Source: Camarhynchus parvulus
Lineage: Eukaryota; Chordata; Aves; Passeriformes; Thraupidae
Direction: 5' to 3'
Length of the DNA: 64,000 nt
Assembly (NCBI RefSeq): GCF_901933205.1
Contig: NC_044581.1
Span: 10,923,501 to 10,987,500, forward strand
Numbering within the stretch: position 1 is the first letter of the stretch; every line of letters begins with the position of its first letter. Of this stretch, positions 50,801 through 62,219 are shown piece by piece. The notes under the pieces are model-generated. The model had not been told where the DNA came from. It saw only the letters and a list, made by a program, of their open reading frames with translations, and made no database searches. The position numbers were made by a program, and so were the translations under genes.

Positions 50801-53800
50801 ATTCTCAGAACTGAGTTCCAGCCCATGGCTACAGTTCCAGCTCCAAGTAGGAGCAAAGAACTGGAGCACGCTGGCTTGTGTGTGCTTGTCAGACTAATCA
50901 CAGCAGTCTGTTGCCATACCTACGCTGATCCTGCTTGGATCAAACACCCCATGTAACACTTTCCCTTCCTCTACTCCCCAGACATGCACAAACTCCTTTC
51001 CTCCACCTCTCCTCCTTTCATGCAAGTATACTCTGGGAAATAAATATACCAAATGTAAATAAGAAAAAAAAGGACATCAGTAGCTATTTATTTGTTAAGG
51101 TTGTTCGTGGAATTTTCAAGCAGCAAACAATACAAATGACATTTTACTTGGGAAGAAAATCCATCTTCCAATGCAATTGAAGGCAAATTTCTGCCATTCT
51201 CAACCATGTCTGCCTTCACTGTGAATGGCAGACCTTCCTTAATGAGAACAGCTTTGCTTAAGCTGAATAGAGCAAAACCAGCCCAAAGAGAAAGTAGATC
51301 ACAGAACTCTGTATAAAACAACATGGCATCAAAAAGCCCCACAGCAATGCTTAGGCTACTTACTATACTTCATTAAGACATCCATGTTGACATTAATTTT
51401 TAACTCAAGGTAAATTTATGAAGCCTCAAAATAATATTTCAGCAAGCTGTACTTAATGAATGGAGAGAAGACATAGTAAATTCTGTAATGTATGAAGTAA
51501 ACATAGCTTAAACTTAGCTGTTTTCTTCAGAGACCTACATAAATTAAAAATACCAGTAGTTTTTTGAAAAAATCATATTTTCTGTAGAGTCTTTTGTGGG
51601 TTTTTTTCCCCTATTGTTTTGAAGTGCAGGTGTGTGTAATACCAGAAAGTTTCTTCAGACTAAGTAAGGCTTATATTATTGACAATAAGTGTTGTTGTTT
51701 GTTTTGATTGCACAAAATTCAGACCCTTTGCTTTGGTTGCATTCCAAGTTAGAATCACTTTCTTTCCAAAACTCCAAATTCCAAAGATGTATGGCAAGAT
51801 GCACAGTTAAAGCTCTTAGAACTGTATAGATATCAGAAAATGTCTCTCAAATCACAGACCAATTCTTAAATTCTTTACCTATATACCTCTGTTTCTCTGT
51901 CTGTAATACTAGGAGAATTAGTGATTTAATTAGAACATTCATCTTTAGACATATGAATTCCAAAGTTTAGTTATTAGCTTGGGTCAAAATTAAGAGCTAG
52001 CACAGGCACCTAATGAACCCTATACTGTAAAAGTTCCTGATAAACCTTTAAGACAAAACTAAGTTGCTGAAATCTTCTAAATTAAAAATATATTACAAGA
52101 TAATTAAGAAAATGGACCAAGTCAAAATAAAAAATATTCTTACCCATGAATATAGAACACATCTCTTGAATGAAGAATTGAAAAACTTAGAACTGTGTTT
52201 TAAATCCAGATGGATACCTCATCATCAGAGACCTGAAAATGAAGCATGTCAAACAAGTCACACAATAACCAACTTCAGGAATGTACATTCAAGTACATTC
52301 TCCAAACTCCAAAACTCACTAGATACATTAAAGCCAAGAACACCAGAATTTATACACAATCACTAGTAGCTATGATTTTTTTAAGTGTCTGGTGAATAGG
52401 TACATGTTCATTTTGTAGGACTACTAAAAATAACCCATGTCTACAAACCCCTTAGGATGAAGGGTAGTTTGTGCCACAATACCAAAAAGTTTAGGCTAAC
52501 TTTAAGAGAAGATGTAAGGACTCCAAACCAGCAACAGCAAAAAGAAAAGTTGTGAGGTTATGTTTTAAACCTGTCAGTCTGAGAAGCCCTGTACATGTCT
52601 TTTAACAGCAGTGAGCTGTTCCACTCTGACAGTGGACTTCAGTGGGAACTGACAGTGCCTTTTGGGGAGACAATACCTGCATGACAGTTTTATCCTGTTC
52701 CTTGCCTTGGCAGAAGGGAGAGGAGCTCAATTTCAAGAGGTTCTGTTTTAATCTGAAAGAGGCTTCAAAACATTACAAAGTTTAAGGGAAAATATGTATG
52801 TGGGGCTTCTAGGGCCACTGTGTAAAAGCCTCAAAGCACACAAAACTACCCTCTAACTTTGAGAGACAAAGTTTGTATATGAACTGATATTCTACACCAG
52901 TGTGTTTTTCCATTCCAAAAATATGATTATTGTGTCCAAGGCATCAAACATCCTCCAATTCCAAAACAATGATTCCTCTCTTCCTAAATACAGTTTTGTG
53001 ATGCCGAAGTCTTTAACATTTTTGCAGAACTATTACTGCAGATCAAACTTTAAACTTTGTTAAAAGATAACATAGCATATAATACTGCATTGAGAAGCAG
53101 ATTTTAACACAATTATTTCCTTTCCCTACATATTTGAAACAATGCTGTAACGTATATTACAGGAAGACATAAATTGGTTATAGCAGCTACCAAATCCTGC
53201 AATGTTCCAGAAAAAAAATTATCTGGTACCAATTTGGTAGATAAATTGCTACATTTATCCTCCTTCTATTATTCAGTAACTTCCCAAGACTTTTTCCAAG
53301 GTTGCTAAATAAAATGACTCTGCTCTGCCATAATAGGGACACTTCATGCAGAGAGGTATTTTTCTAAAATTCATGAAATAAGCACATACCAAACATATAC
53401 CTAGGGGAAAGTTGCTAAAATACCTTTATATTTGTTTACCATTTATATGAACTGATATTAATTTTGTATCAAAACAGACAGAAAACTTACTCCAGATGTT
53501 CCCTTTTTCTATACTGGAAATCCCATCATACAAACAGAGCTCCTGTCATGCACAAGTCCTCTTCACATTCAGAAATTAGGAGTTTGAAACTATTTAACTG
53601 TCAGGTCCTCTGCAACATTTTAATCTATTTTTTTCTTTTGTTCTCAATCTCTGCTTATTTAGAAGTTCTTTGTTGGCTAAATAAAGTTAAAGCATAAAGA
53701 TTTTACAATATCTATATACACAAACTGAATAGAGGCATTCAAAAATATAATATTTGAAAAAAGAAAAATTGAAAACTTGCAATCAAGTAATTCATTCTAC

Positions 53801-54343
53801 CTGTAAGAGTTCAACAGTAAAAAAGAAACCTAATTCACCTGTAGCTACCATATAAGACAAATGCTATCTTAAGTTCTTGGCTAAAACAGCTGTGTATCCT
53901 TCCTCAAATGGATTGTTCTTGAATCCTCAAAATAAAGAGAAAAAAAGGTGTTCCTTACTCTTTAGAACAGTGTCCACTTGCTTGAACAGCTTCCAATATG
54001 GAGACAATTTTGGAATACTTAAAAGTTTGAAAAATCCTACAAGAAAAAAAACATATGTAAGTAGATGTACATTCACCAGGTCTGCAATACATTATTCTAA
54101 ATGTGAAATACAAAAAATACTTCTGACAACAGAAGATTCACTAATGATTATATGACGTGCCAAAGAGAAATCCACACAAAAGGAATATACAGTTTTTATA
54201 AGGTCCAAAATGGGATCTATCTCCCCATATTCTCACATAAGCTTTATTGCATGTGAAACTTTTAAATATACATATATATGTATCTGTTACATGTGATATG
54301 TTAAAAAAATTAATCTTACTAAATTTTAAGCATTACTGTTACT

Positions 54344-54358
54344 AAAAAAAAAAAAAAA
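54344..54358 (+). repeat. Poly-A tract, 15 nt, beside the CR1 copy
   Basis: A run of A located just before the 5'-truncated start of the plus-strand CR1 at 54396. CR1 does not end in poly-A, so the two are probably unrelated. Confidence 0.85.
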
Positions 54359-54395
54359 GCAAACAACAGTATTTTGGCTTTTTCTCTAAATACCT

Positions 54396-54694
54396 ACAGG
54401 AGGTGCCAGAGGATGGACCAGGCTCTGCTCCTGGTGCCCAGCAATGGGCCAGAGGAAGGGGCAGGAATGATGCCCAGGGAGCTGCACCTGGACATGGGCA
54501 AGGAGTTCTCTGCTGTGCAGGGCCCGAGCACTGAACAGCCCGGCCAGAGCCTGTGGAGCCTCCCTCACAGGGAACACTCCAGAACTGTCTGGACACAGGC
54601 CTGTGCCTGTGCTCTGGGGAATTCTGCTTGAGCAGGGACACTGGACCCCGTGACCCACTTTGGTCCCTTGACCCATCCTGTGAGTCTGTGATTC
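54396..54694 (+). mobile_element. CR1 LINE fragment (3' end)
   Basis: The sequence runs from GGAGGTGCCAGAGGATGGACC through GGACATGGGCAAGGAGTTCT and TGACCCACTTTGGTCCCTTG to a terminal TGTGAGTCTGTGATTCT. These are the characteristic features of the 3' end and tail repeat of avian CR1. It is 5'-truncated, as usual for this family, and inserted in CHD9 intron 1 antisense to the gene. Confidence 0.85.
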
Positions 54695-57600
54695 TTATTT
54701 TGAACACTAAACCACAAATTTTTATACTTATTTTCTAACAGAAAACAAACAACTCACTTCAATTAGTTGAGAATAGCTACACAAATTTCTATATTTTAAA
54801 ACATCATGTAAATTTTAATAAAACAGTTTAGTTTTGCACAACATCCTTGTGTGCTTTTATCTCTTCAGTCTTGGCAAATAACGTTAGAAAATTTAACAGC
54901 ACCAGCTGAAGACATTATTATTTTCAACTACCTTCTTCACCTTTCTGCCAAAGGTTATTGCCCTCAAAGCACACCTGCAGAACAAAACATGTAGGTGTGC
55001 ATCTGCTGCTTCAGCATATAGCCTCCCAATTTAGTTTTAACCCTTCCTCTTGTTTAACAAACCCATTAGGCTTTGCATGAAAACGGCAGAAGTGTATATA
55101 TACCTTCTATTTTGTCATTTATATCTTGTGGACATTAATTGCAATAAAGGGACAATAAAAATACAGAAAATGTCAACATGTTAATCAGCTGCTATTGACA
55201 GAAATCTAGAAAGATACCAGGAGTTTGGAATATCTTATCGTAAAGAAGAAGTTGATCCCCAAGTCAGTTTATTTTAGTGAAAAGAGCTCTTAAGAAGTTC
55301 ATGTGTTTGGCCACCAGACTACTGAAGGAATCCATATTAGTAACCAGTACTGCTCACACAATATTGCAATTTTGTTTCTCTAAAGTGTACCTGTGGAGAT
55401 TTTCATAAATTTCAGGACTTGAATGATTTCCTTCTAATCACTTTCTTTCTAATACTGATAACAAAAACGTCCCATGTTTTGTTCTTCAGGTTTGAACTCC
55501 ACTACACCCAACTTTTTTTCCTTTAAGTGTATCTGTACAAAATACAAATGTCTTTGGACAGTCTCTGTTGGAAGTTTAGTTGTCAAAAGGGAGTAACATA
55601 CTCAGTGTAATGTATTTATAGTTTGCAGTTTGCTTCTGATCACTAGCAAGAGTTACACAAACTTCCTTGTAAGTTTAAAAAAAATCTTCTGGTGCTGCTG
55701 AGATTTCAGATGTAAACATTATGGGCTTTCTATTGTTTTGTTATCAATTTCAGTGTTACATCTCAAATTAGACCTACAAAATATGTTTCTGAATTCCAGT
55801 ATTTTTCCTCAGGAACATATAGGCCATTTTAAGATTTAGAGAAACATTTGCATTAAAAAGCAGAAAAAAACCTTTTTATTTTCACATGTGGCCTAAACCA
55901 AGATTTCATTACAAAACATAAGAGACAGAAGACTTCAGAGCACAGCCCTCTTTCAATTCACAATCTGATAAACAATATCTTCCAATAATTCTCATGTACT
56001 ATCCTGATAAGTATCTTTGTGAACTACTGCAAGTTTATAACCTGGAAGTACCAACTAGAACAATGCAAAGGATTGTGCCTGTTTTACAGATGCCTATGGA
56101 TCCTGACTGATGAGTACAGACAACTGTGAAGGCTTGACATGGACAGAAATCTGCACTGGGGGAAAAAAAAGCACAATTTCAAGTCTTTCATGTAGGTGGA
56201 AGCCATAACTACAGTAGCTTTACTACAGGGTAATTGAAAACACAAATTTATTGTATTGAAGTGTCAGATTTCTGATAGCATATGGAATATCAGATGGGCA
56301 TGGCATATCAGATATTCATGGCACTACACAAATGAAGTCTCTCTGAAGCTTAAAAGTTTCTTCACTAGGGTGTTAAGTATCAAATGTAATCAAACCATTT
56401 CTCTTCAAAAGCCATTTACAGAACAGATTTTGGAGGAATTCCTGAATTTTAGCGACCAGTATAAAAGAGTGAACAAACCTTTCAATACTGCTTATGCAGT
56501 ACAAGGAAAGTGCCCAAGAAAACACTGCAGACGGAAACAATTTGGTAACCAGAGTTACATTTTCTAATATGACTCAGATAAAGAACAAAGTCAAAATTAC
56601 TATTTGTCTCCAGAAAAAGGATGGGAACATTTTTCCATCTTCTTGCAAATTCTAATTCTTGATTTAAGATTAAAACAAAAATATATCACTTACAAAGAGA
56701 AAGATGCACGTACACTGCCAGCCTAAAGACATTAATATTTGGCAGCACCTGGATAATCTGCATGAATGAAGTTGAACATTTCAACACATCTGCTCACTGA
56801 CAGATGCCATATCTTACCAGAATTTCTGCTGAATTCTGACTTTTAAAAAAATGCTTCCTACCTTGTAACATTTTTCTTGCAGCTTAGAAAGTGAATGTAA
56901 TGTAGAGTCAGCACTGCAAGTGGAACTTGGATCCAAGGTGCTTCCAAAAGTAGCCTTTTACTTCCTCACTAGAACTCACTCCAAGAGCATACATCTGAAT
57001 TCTGTTACATATACATTTTAAAAGTACTCCTAAGGTCCTCGTGTTTCTGAAGTCAAGACAAATCTTCATTACCCACACTGTTAAAAAATTTTAGAATTGA
57101 TCTGCAAGTTTTCAACACTGCAGTTACTTAAAAACATAGTCATTGTAAACCACATTATGCTTTTCTCCTGTAACACTTGTAGGAAAAAATACTGCTTAAA
57201 AACTGTAACTTATGTAAATAAGAAAGTTGTGCATTCAGCTGACTCTCACATTTACGATCTGGTCAGATTAAATATGGGAATCTTGCTGCTCCTTCAGCCA
57301 AAGCAAAAGCTGCAAATACTTTTCAGTTACTGTTTCACCAGCAAAATAATCACTTCTTATCAAGACAATTTCTTTTGCTGAAGGAGAAAGAGAATACTTC
57401 AACAATATAATCATGTTAACTATCAATTCTTGAAGGTTTGACTACATACACAGCTGGTTTCTCCATCACCCATTCCCATGTACTTGGATACTCCACCTTC
57501 CTGAGGCTCCACTTCTGACTGCAGGAAGAGCACTGGGAACTAGAATGGGAGCCCAAGTAAGTGTGAGATTTCAAAGTCTTCATTCAGCTCACAGCTCCAT

Positions 57601-60600
57601 GGATTGATAGAGCCAAGGCCATTAAATAGACAACTCTTAGACAGGTGGATGGAAGAATATAAAGTATTGACAAAATTAGGGTTAGGAAAGAAACTGGGTG
57701 TGATGGGCTACCAGACTTCAGTTAAACACAGCAATGTTTCAGCTGGATGATTTATAAACACAAGTACCAAGCATTTCTGAGAATTCAGTACATCTATAAT
57801 GGTGGAAACAAAGAGAATGAATTCCTATTCATCCTATTCAGTGCTGAATAGGATATGCCATTTGAGTCCGTCCTAAATTGCATGAAAATTATCAAAGAAA
57901 TGCTCTTTGGGCACTTCCTTCTACAAGACTGATACAGAAGAAAAAAAATGCACTGTAAGGAATCTGAACCTATAAAACATGTAATTGTCCAGCTTACCCG
58001 TACTTTTAAAGTGTCTGAAGGTATACACAGACCATAAATATAGGGAATATTTTTATTGTAAGATACATTAAAAAACCCCTTAAAACTAACCTATAAACCA
58101 AATGAGAACAAATATGCACTTACTTACTTCACAGGTTTCAAAATAAGGCAATTTTAAAGCAGCAGGTCAATCTTTTGGGTTTAATCTGCCTGCATCATTA
58201 ACTTTTCTCACTCATAAAAGCAAACAAATTAAAATTGTCTGGTTTAGGGTCTCTATAGTCTCTCAGTAGTGGTTCATGTCATACATCTTTTAGATAACAC
58301 CACTAAGAATACTTTTTAAAAACCACACTCCACTTTCATCATCATTTTAGCATAACTGAATTCTTGGACAAATCTTCAGGAGCATTTAGCATAAGCAGCT
58401 CATGAGAAATGAGAATGTGCTGAGACTCCTCAAAATTCCTGAAGAACTCTTCAACTTCAAATTCCACTTCTTTTTACAGTAAAAATGATAACCTTACTCT
58501 GAGTGGCATGAATTAGTATGGCTTCACCATGAAAAGCAGCATAAAGTTGTATAAACAGAACAATTTGGTTAAATACAAATAAGCAAGTTAGCACAAAGTA
58601 AACCAGCACAGATGAACTGTAACTCCTTAGGTGCCAGTCCTTGTCATCTTATAAATGCAAAGGAAATTGATGCAGCTTACTCACTACCAGGAAAAGAAAA
58701 AAGCTCCTTCACATTTACTTTAAGGCAAGAGAGTCCACAATGGCCCTTAACCACAGAGCTGCTGATAACTGAAGTTCACATCCTACCTTGCTTCCCACCA
58801 ACTTCTCCATGAGCCTGTGAGTTATGGGCAAAGGGCCTGGCACACTGATCCCTGAATTGGTTAACATTCACAAACATGTTTATTAAATTTTGCTCTTTGG
58901 TTTACACAATCTGGGCATTGAAGTCCATGGCACATTGGAAGCCTCATCTGACAGATGTGGGAAGAATGAAAAAGTCATTATTAATTACAGGTGTAAGGTG
59001 TTGAGGCTGTCTAGAAACCAGTAAACCAAAAAGCTATTAATTTCTACTCTTTCTTTAACAGTTCACAAAGTCTAAGATAGGAATAATTGTTGATTTTAAA
59101 AAAATTACTTTGTGAAATAACAAAAAGTTGATCTGTGCAACAACAAACTAAAATTCAGAGATAGGATAAAAATTCAGATTTTGCTCAAAAATGAGCAAAA
59201 TATATTAATATATTTTAATATTTTATAAAATACATTCATATTATGCCTTGAATTATAAACACATGTATAACTGCACACAAATGATTACACGTAAAACAAG
59301 GTGGAATAATTATTTTTACCTCACACCTGCCAACTGGGAACTTGATGGCGTCGAATGATCCAGGTTTAAAAACAGTTGCAGTGAGCTTTCAGGAGGAGCC
59401 TAGTTCTCCTGAGAGAGGAGAGTTACTTTTTAAGGCTACTTCTTAAAAGTCCCAAAAAATACACAAGAGAACTAGAAACCTATCTAGTCAGACAAATGGT
59501 TACTTTGTCCCCCATGAGCAGGGATTGTAACACTGAAGGGTCCTGCTCTCTTCTACATAATGGAGGGGAGACAGAGCTGTATTTTCTCCCACTGATGAAG
59601 TTAAATGGCTTTCATAACTGAAGGAAGTTCTCAGCTGCTAAAGATTCAAGGCACTTATGATACAACAGTGAGAAGAGCAAACCATCTCCTACAAACTGAA
59701 AGTGTGTGCATCAAGTTTGTTGTCAAAGCTATCCAGCCAAAATGAGAGAATTCAGAATCCGTTCCAGATGATTTTTATCCCTGTTCACAAAAAACTTGTG
59801 TGCAAAGAAGAAATGAAGAGGTTTTAACCTTTCAGTATGTTAAGCCTCAGTGGGAAATGTGACAATCTCTCCACTTCACTGGAATAAAGATGCATGCCAC
59901 CTATCCACCCAGTGCCATGTACCAACAGCACTGAGCTGGCCTCGAAATCCTCTCCTTGTCATCCCTGGAGGAGGTCAGCTTGCAGCCCCTTCCTGGAAAT
60001 CACCAGTCTATAAATTCTAACCCTGCACTTTGACAGCCAAATCCCTTTTTAAGTCTCCACCCATGCAGTGGGAACCTGTGGCCATGCACCACCAGCTCTC
60101 CTCAGCCCAGAAATCTTGCAGCCCAGAAGGACAGCAGACGGCATGCCCATCTCCATCTCTCCCAGACACACCTCACCCACTGCCAGCCCTCCCCTGTCAC
60201 CTTCCTTTCCCCTGCTCCCCGTGGTCAATCCACGCCAAGGGGCTGCCAAACTCAGCTCCTCTTTTTCTTACTGCTTCTCTTGCCCTGGGAAATTATTTTA
60301 ATTCCTCCCTCTACCCACCTCTATTCTCTTGTGCGGTAAGAAGCCAGGTCTGCCATGCCCACTGTTCTGCCTGGGAGGCTCTGCATTCCTTCCCTGCCTT
60401 GCACTCCCTTCCTAAACGACACAAGGTGGCCGAGGATATTTTTACCTTCTCTACCTTCATCCACCCAACCCTTTTCTCCCACTGCCACCTCCTCGGTGGG
60501 GGAGAGGGACATGCAGCCTTTTCCTCTGACTTCTCTAAGGAGACCAGCCCTCTTCCCTTCGCCCTGCCATCTTCTTACCTGTAAGAGAGCAGGACGTCCA

Positions 60601-61033
60601 GGCTCTCCCCCACCCTGAGACCCCGGGAAGGCCCCAATTCCTCCCCTCAAACTTCACCCTCACCCCCGGCCACCCCTGGGCGCCGTAGCGGGGCCGCGGG
60701 TGGCGGGGCCCGCATCCCTGGGCGCCCCCGCCGTCTCCATCCTGCCCGCTCCACCCGCGCCGCCCCCGGGAAAAGCCTCGCCCGGCCGCCGCCCCCCTTC
60801 CTCCTCCTCCTCCCACCTCCGCCGGCGAGGTGCGAGGGGCCGGCGCGGAGCTCCGCGCCCGGCGGTGGCGGCGAGGGGCGGAAGCGGGCGGGGGCGGCGG
60901 CAGGAGAGCCCGGGTGCCGAGCAGGCCGCGTCGCGCCGACCCCGGCGGCAGCAGGGGCGGGCAGGGCCGGCGGGGCCGCCCGGTGTCTCCGGCACCTGGA
61001 GCGTGGCCTGCCCGTCCCTCCGCACGTACTCAC

Positions 61034-61330
61034 CGCCCGGTTCGCCATTACGGAGCCGCCGCCGCTGCCCGGCAGGAGGCGGCGATGCCCCACGCCTGTG
61101 ACAGCTCCGCGCCGGGGGCGGCCGCGGGCGGGCGCGACGGCTTCCCCTCCCCCGCGGGGATTCCCCCGTGTCCCCCCCGGGAGCCGGCGGGCGAGGGCGG
61201 CACTCACTCACCGTGCGGTGTCGCAGGCCGGCGGGCGGTGCGGGCGGCGCTCGGCGCTGTCCCCGCGCCTCTCCCCGCTCCTCCCCGCGGGCGCTGCGCG
61301 GGAGGGGCCCCGCGCGGGGGGGGCGCAGGG
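61034..61330 (-). other. CHD9: Candidate CHD9 noncoding first exon(s), alternative donors at 61034 and 61212
   Basis: Two minus-strand sequences fit the donor consensus: GGGCG before gtgagtac (exon end 61034) and GCACG before gtgagtga (exon end 61212). Either could splice to the acceptor at 46924. The right-hand limit is only inferred from the CCAAT box about 100 bp upstream. Using the 61034 donor leaves an ATG (61046-61048) with G at -3 and +4 in the exon; using 61212 does not. Confidence 0.5.
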
Positions 61331-61408
61331 CGGGGGGCGAAGTTTCACTCGCTCCGCGCCGCGACCCCAGCGGCCCCAGCGAACCCGCGGGGACGGGCTG
61401 GGGGGCGC

Positions 61409-61440
61409 ATTTGCATATTTGTCACCCCCGCGCTGATTGG
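61409..61440 (-). promoter_or_regulatory. CCAAT box plus POU octamer module
   Basis: Read on the minus strand, a CCAAT box (GGCCAATCAG) is followed about 20 bp downstream by a perfect octamer ATGCAAAT. Both stand out in the GC-rich background. NF-Y and Oct1 are the factors known to bind such sites. Their position upstream of the candidate first exons fits a core promoter. This is a motif match only. Confidence 0.5.
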
Positions 61441-61843
61441 CCGCCCGCGCGGGGGCCGCCGCCGCGCGCTGACACGGCGGCTCGGGAGGGAGGGAGCGGC
61501 GTGAGGGGAGGAAGAGGCGGGCGGAGCGGGGACGGGGCGCGGGAAGGGGCGTGCGCGGGGCGGGGATGCGCGGGGGGCGGAGAGGGGACCCGGGAGCGTG
61601 CGAGTTTCCTTCCCGAGACACCTTCGCCCTCCCGCCGCAGCCCCCGCGGGAGGGGCAGCCCTGGCGGGGCGGGCGCGGGCGGCGCGGAGCCGGCGGAGCG
61701 GGGCGTGCGGCGGGCTGGGCACATCCAATATGGCCCCTGCGCCGGGAGAAGCCAATCCCGGGCGCGGTTACTCCGGAGGCTCCGGCGGAGGCCGGGCCGG
61801 GATGCGGGGCAGGCCCCGGGCGGCGGCGGGGGCGGGGGGAGCG

Positions 61844-61892
61844 GGGATTTTCCCTGGGAAAGGGAAACTTGGCGCTCCGGCGCGTTTTGGCG
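61844..61892. promoter_or_regulatory. kappaB-like and E2F-like sites
   Basis: GGGATTTTCC (61844-61853) matches the NF-kappaB consensus. TTGGCGC (61869-61875) and TTTTGGCG (61885-61892) are E2F-like. They form an AT-interrupted cluster within the CpG island. Short matches like these can occur by chance. Confidence 0.3.
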
Positions 61893-62032
61893 AGGCGCTC
61901 ACGCAGCCGCCCTGGGCGCCCCGGCCGTGCCTCCGTGGGAGCGCGGCCGGCAGCGGGAATGCCGCCTTGGCTCCGGGAAACCACGGGGACGCGTTTGACA
62001 CCGGCGCTGGGGATGGTGCTCGCCAACCGAGG

Positions 62033-62066
62033 CTCTCTCTCCCTCCCTCCCTCTCTCTCTCTCTCC
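62033..62066 (+). repeat. (CT)n/(CCT)n tract at the CpG island edge
   Basis: A pure pyrimidine tract of CTCTCT and CCCTCC units at the upstream edge of the CHD9 island. It ends in CTCTCCAG, which resembles a plus-strand splice acceptor. On the minus strand it is a GA repeat. Confidence 0.9.
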
Positions 62067-62219
62067 AGGCAGAGCCCGTGGGCTGGCAGTTCAGTTCGTC
62101 TGACGCAGCGGTGGCATCACCAGGTCTTCCATTGAAAGCCAAGGGCTTGCAGGGAGAGCAAAGGGAATTCCCACCTGGTAAAGGCAAAGGTGCATGCCAG
62201 GCAGGACGAGTGTAGCCTC

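Larger units (their letters stand above)
46925..61033 (-). other. CHD9: CHD9 intron 1 (about 14 kb)
   Basis: It runs from the acceptor at 46924 to the candidate first-exon donor. It is AT-rich with one CR1 copy (54396) and two poly-A runs. The last 700 bp (about 59930-60640) become C- and pyrimidine-rich as the CpG island is approached. No other gene is recognised. Confidence 0.75.
60650..62100 (-). promoter_or_regulatory. CHD9: CHD9 promoter CpG island
   Basis: About 1.4 kb of extremely GC- and CpG-rich sequence in an otherwise AT-rich window, at the position expected for the 5' end of CHD9. It contains consensus splice donors on the minus strand (61034, 61212), an inverted CCAAT box (61436-61440), an octamer (61409-61416), and many GC boxes and G-runs. 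Being CpG-dense and without a TATA box, it fits a broad housekeeping-type promoter. The exact start site cannot be read from sequence. The long open frames within it are composition artefacts. Confidence 0.85.

Noticed and set aside
54344..54694. A retroposed gene: poly-A run next to GC-rich sequence
   Set aside because: The sequence is a CR1 3' end with its own tail repeat, and the poly-A lies at the wrong end.
60030..60584. Plus-strand 184-codon open frame
   Set aside because: A C- and pyrimidine-rich low-complexity stretch beside the island, with Ser/Pro/Leu-rich translation and no recognisable domain.
61723..61733. SRF CArG box at CCAATATGG
   Set aside because: Only five bases lie between CC and GG instead of six; treated as a CCAAT box instead.
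60647..62215. Several overlapping open frames of 100-276 codons on both strands in the CpG island
   Set aside because: They arise from low stop-codon frequency in GC-rich DNA. They overlap in all frames, are Arg/Gly/Pro/Ala-rich and match no family.
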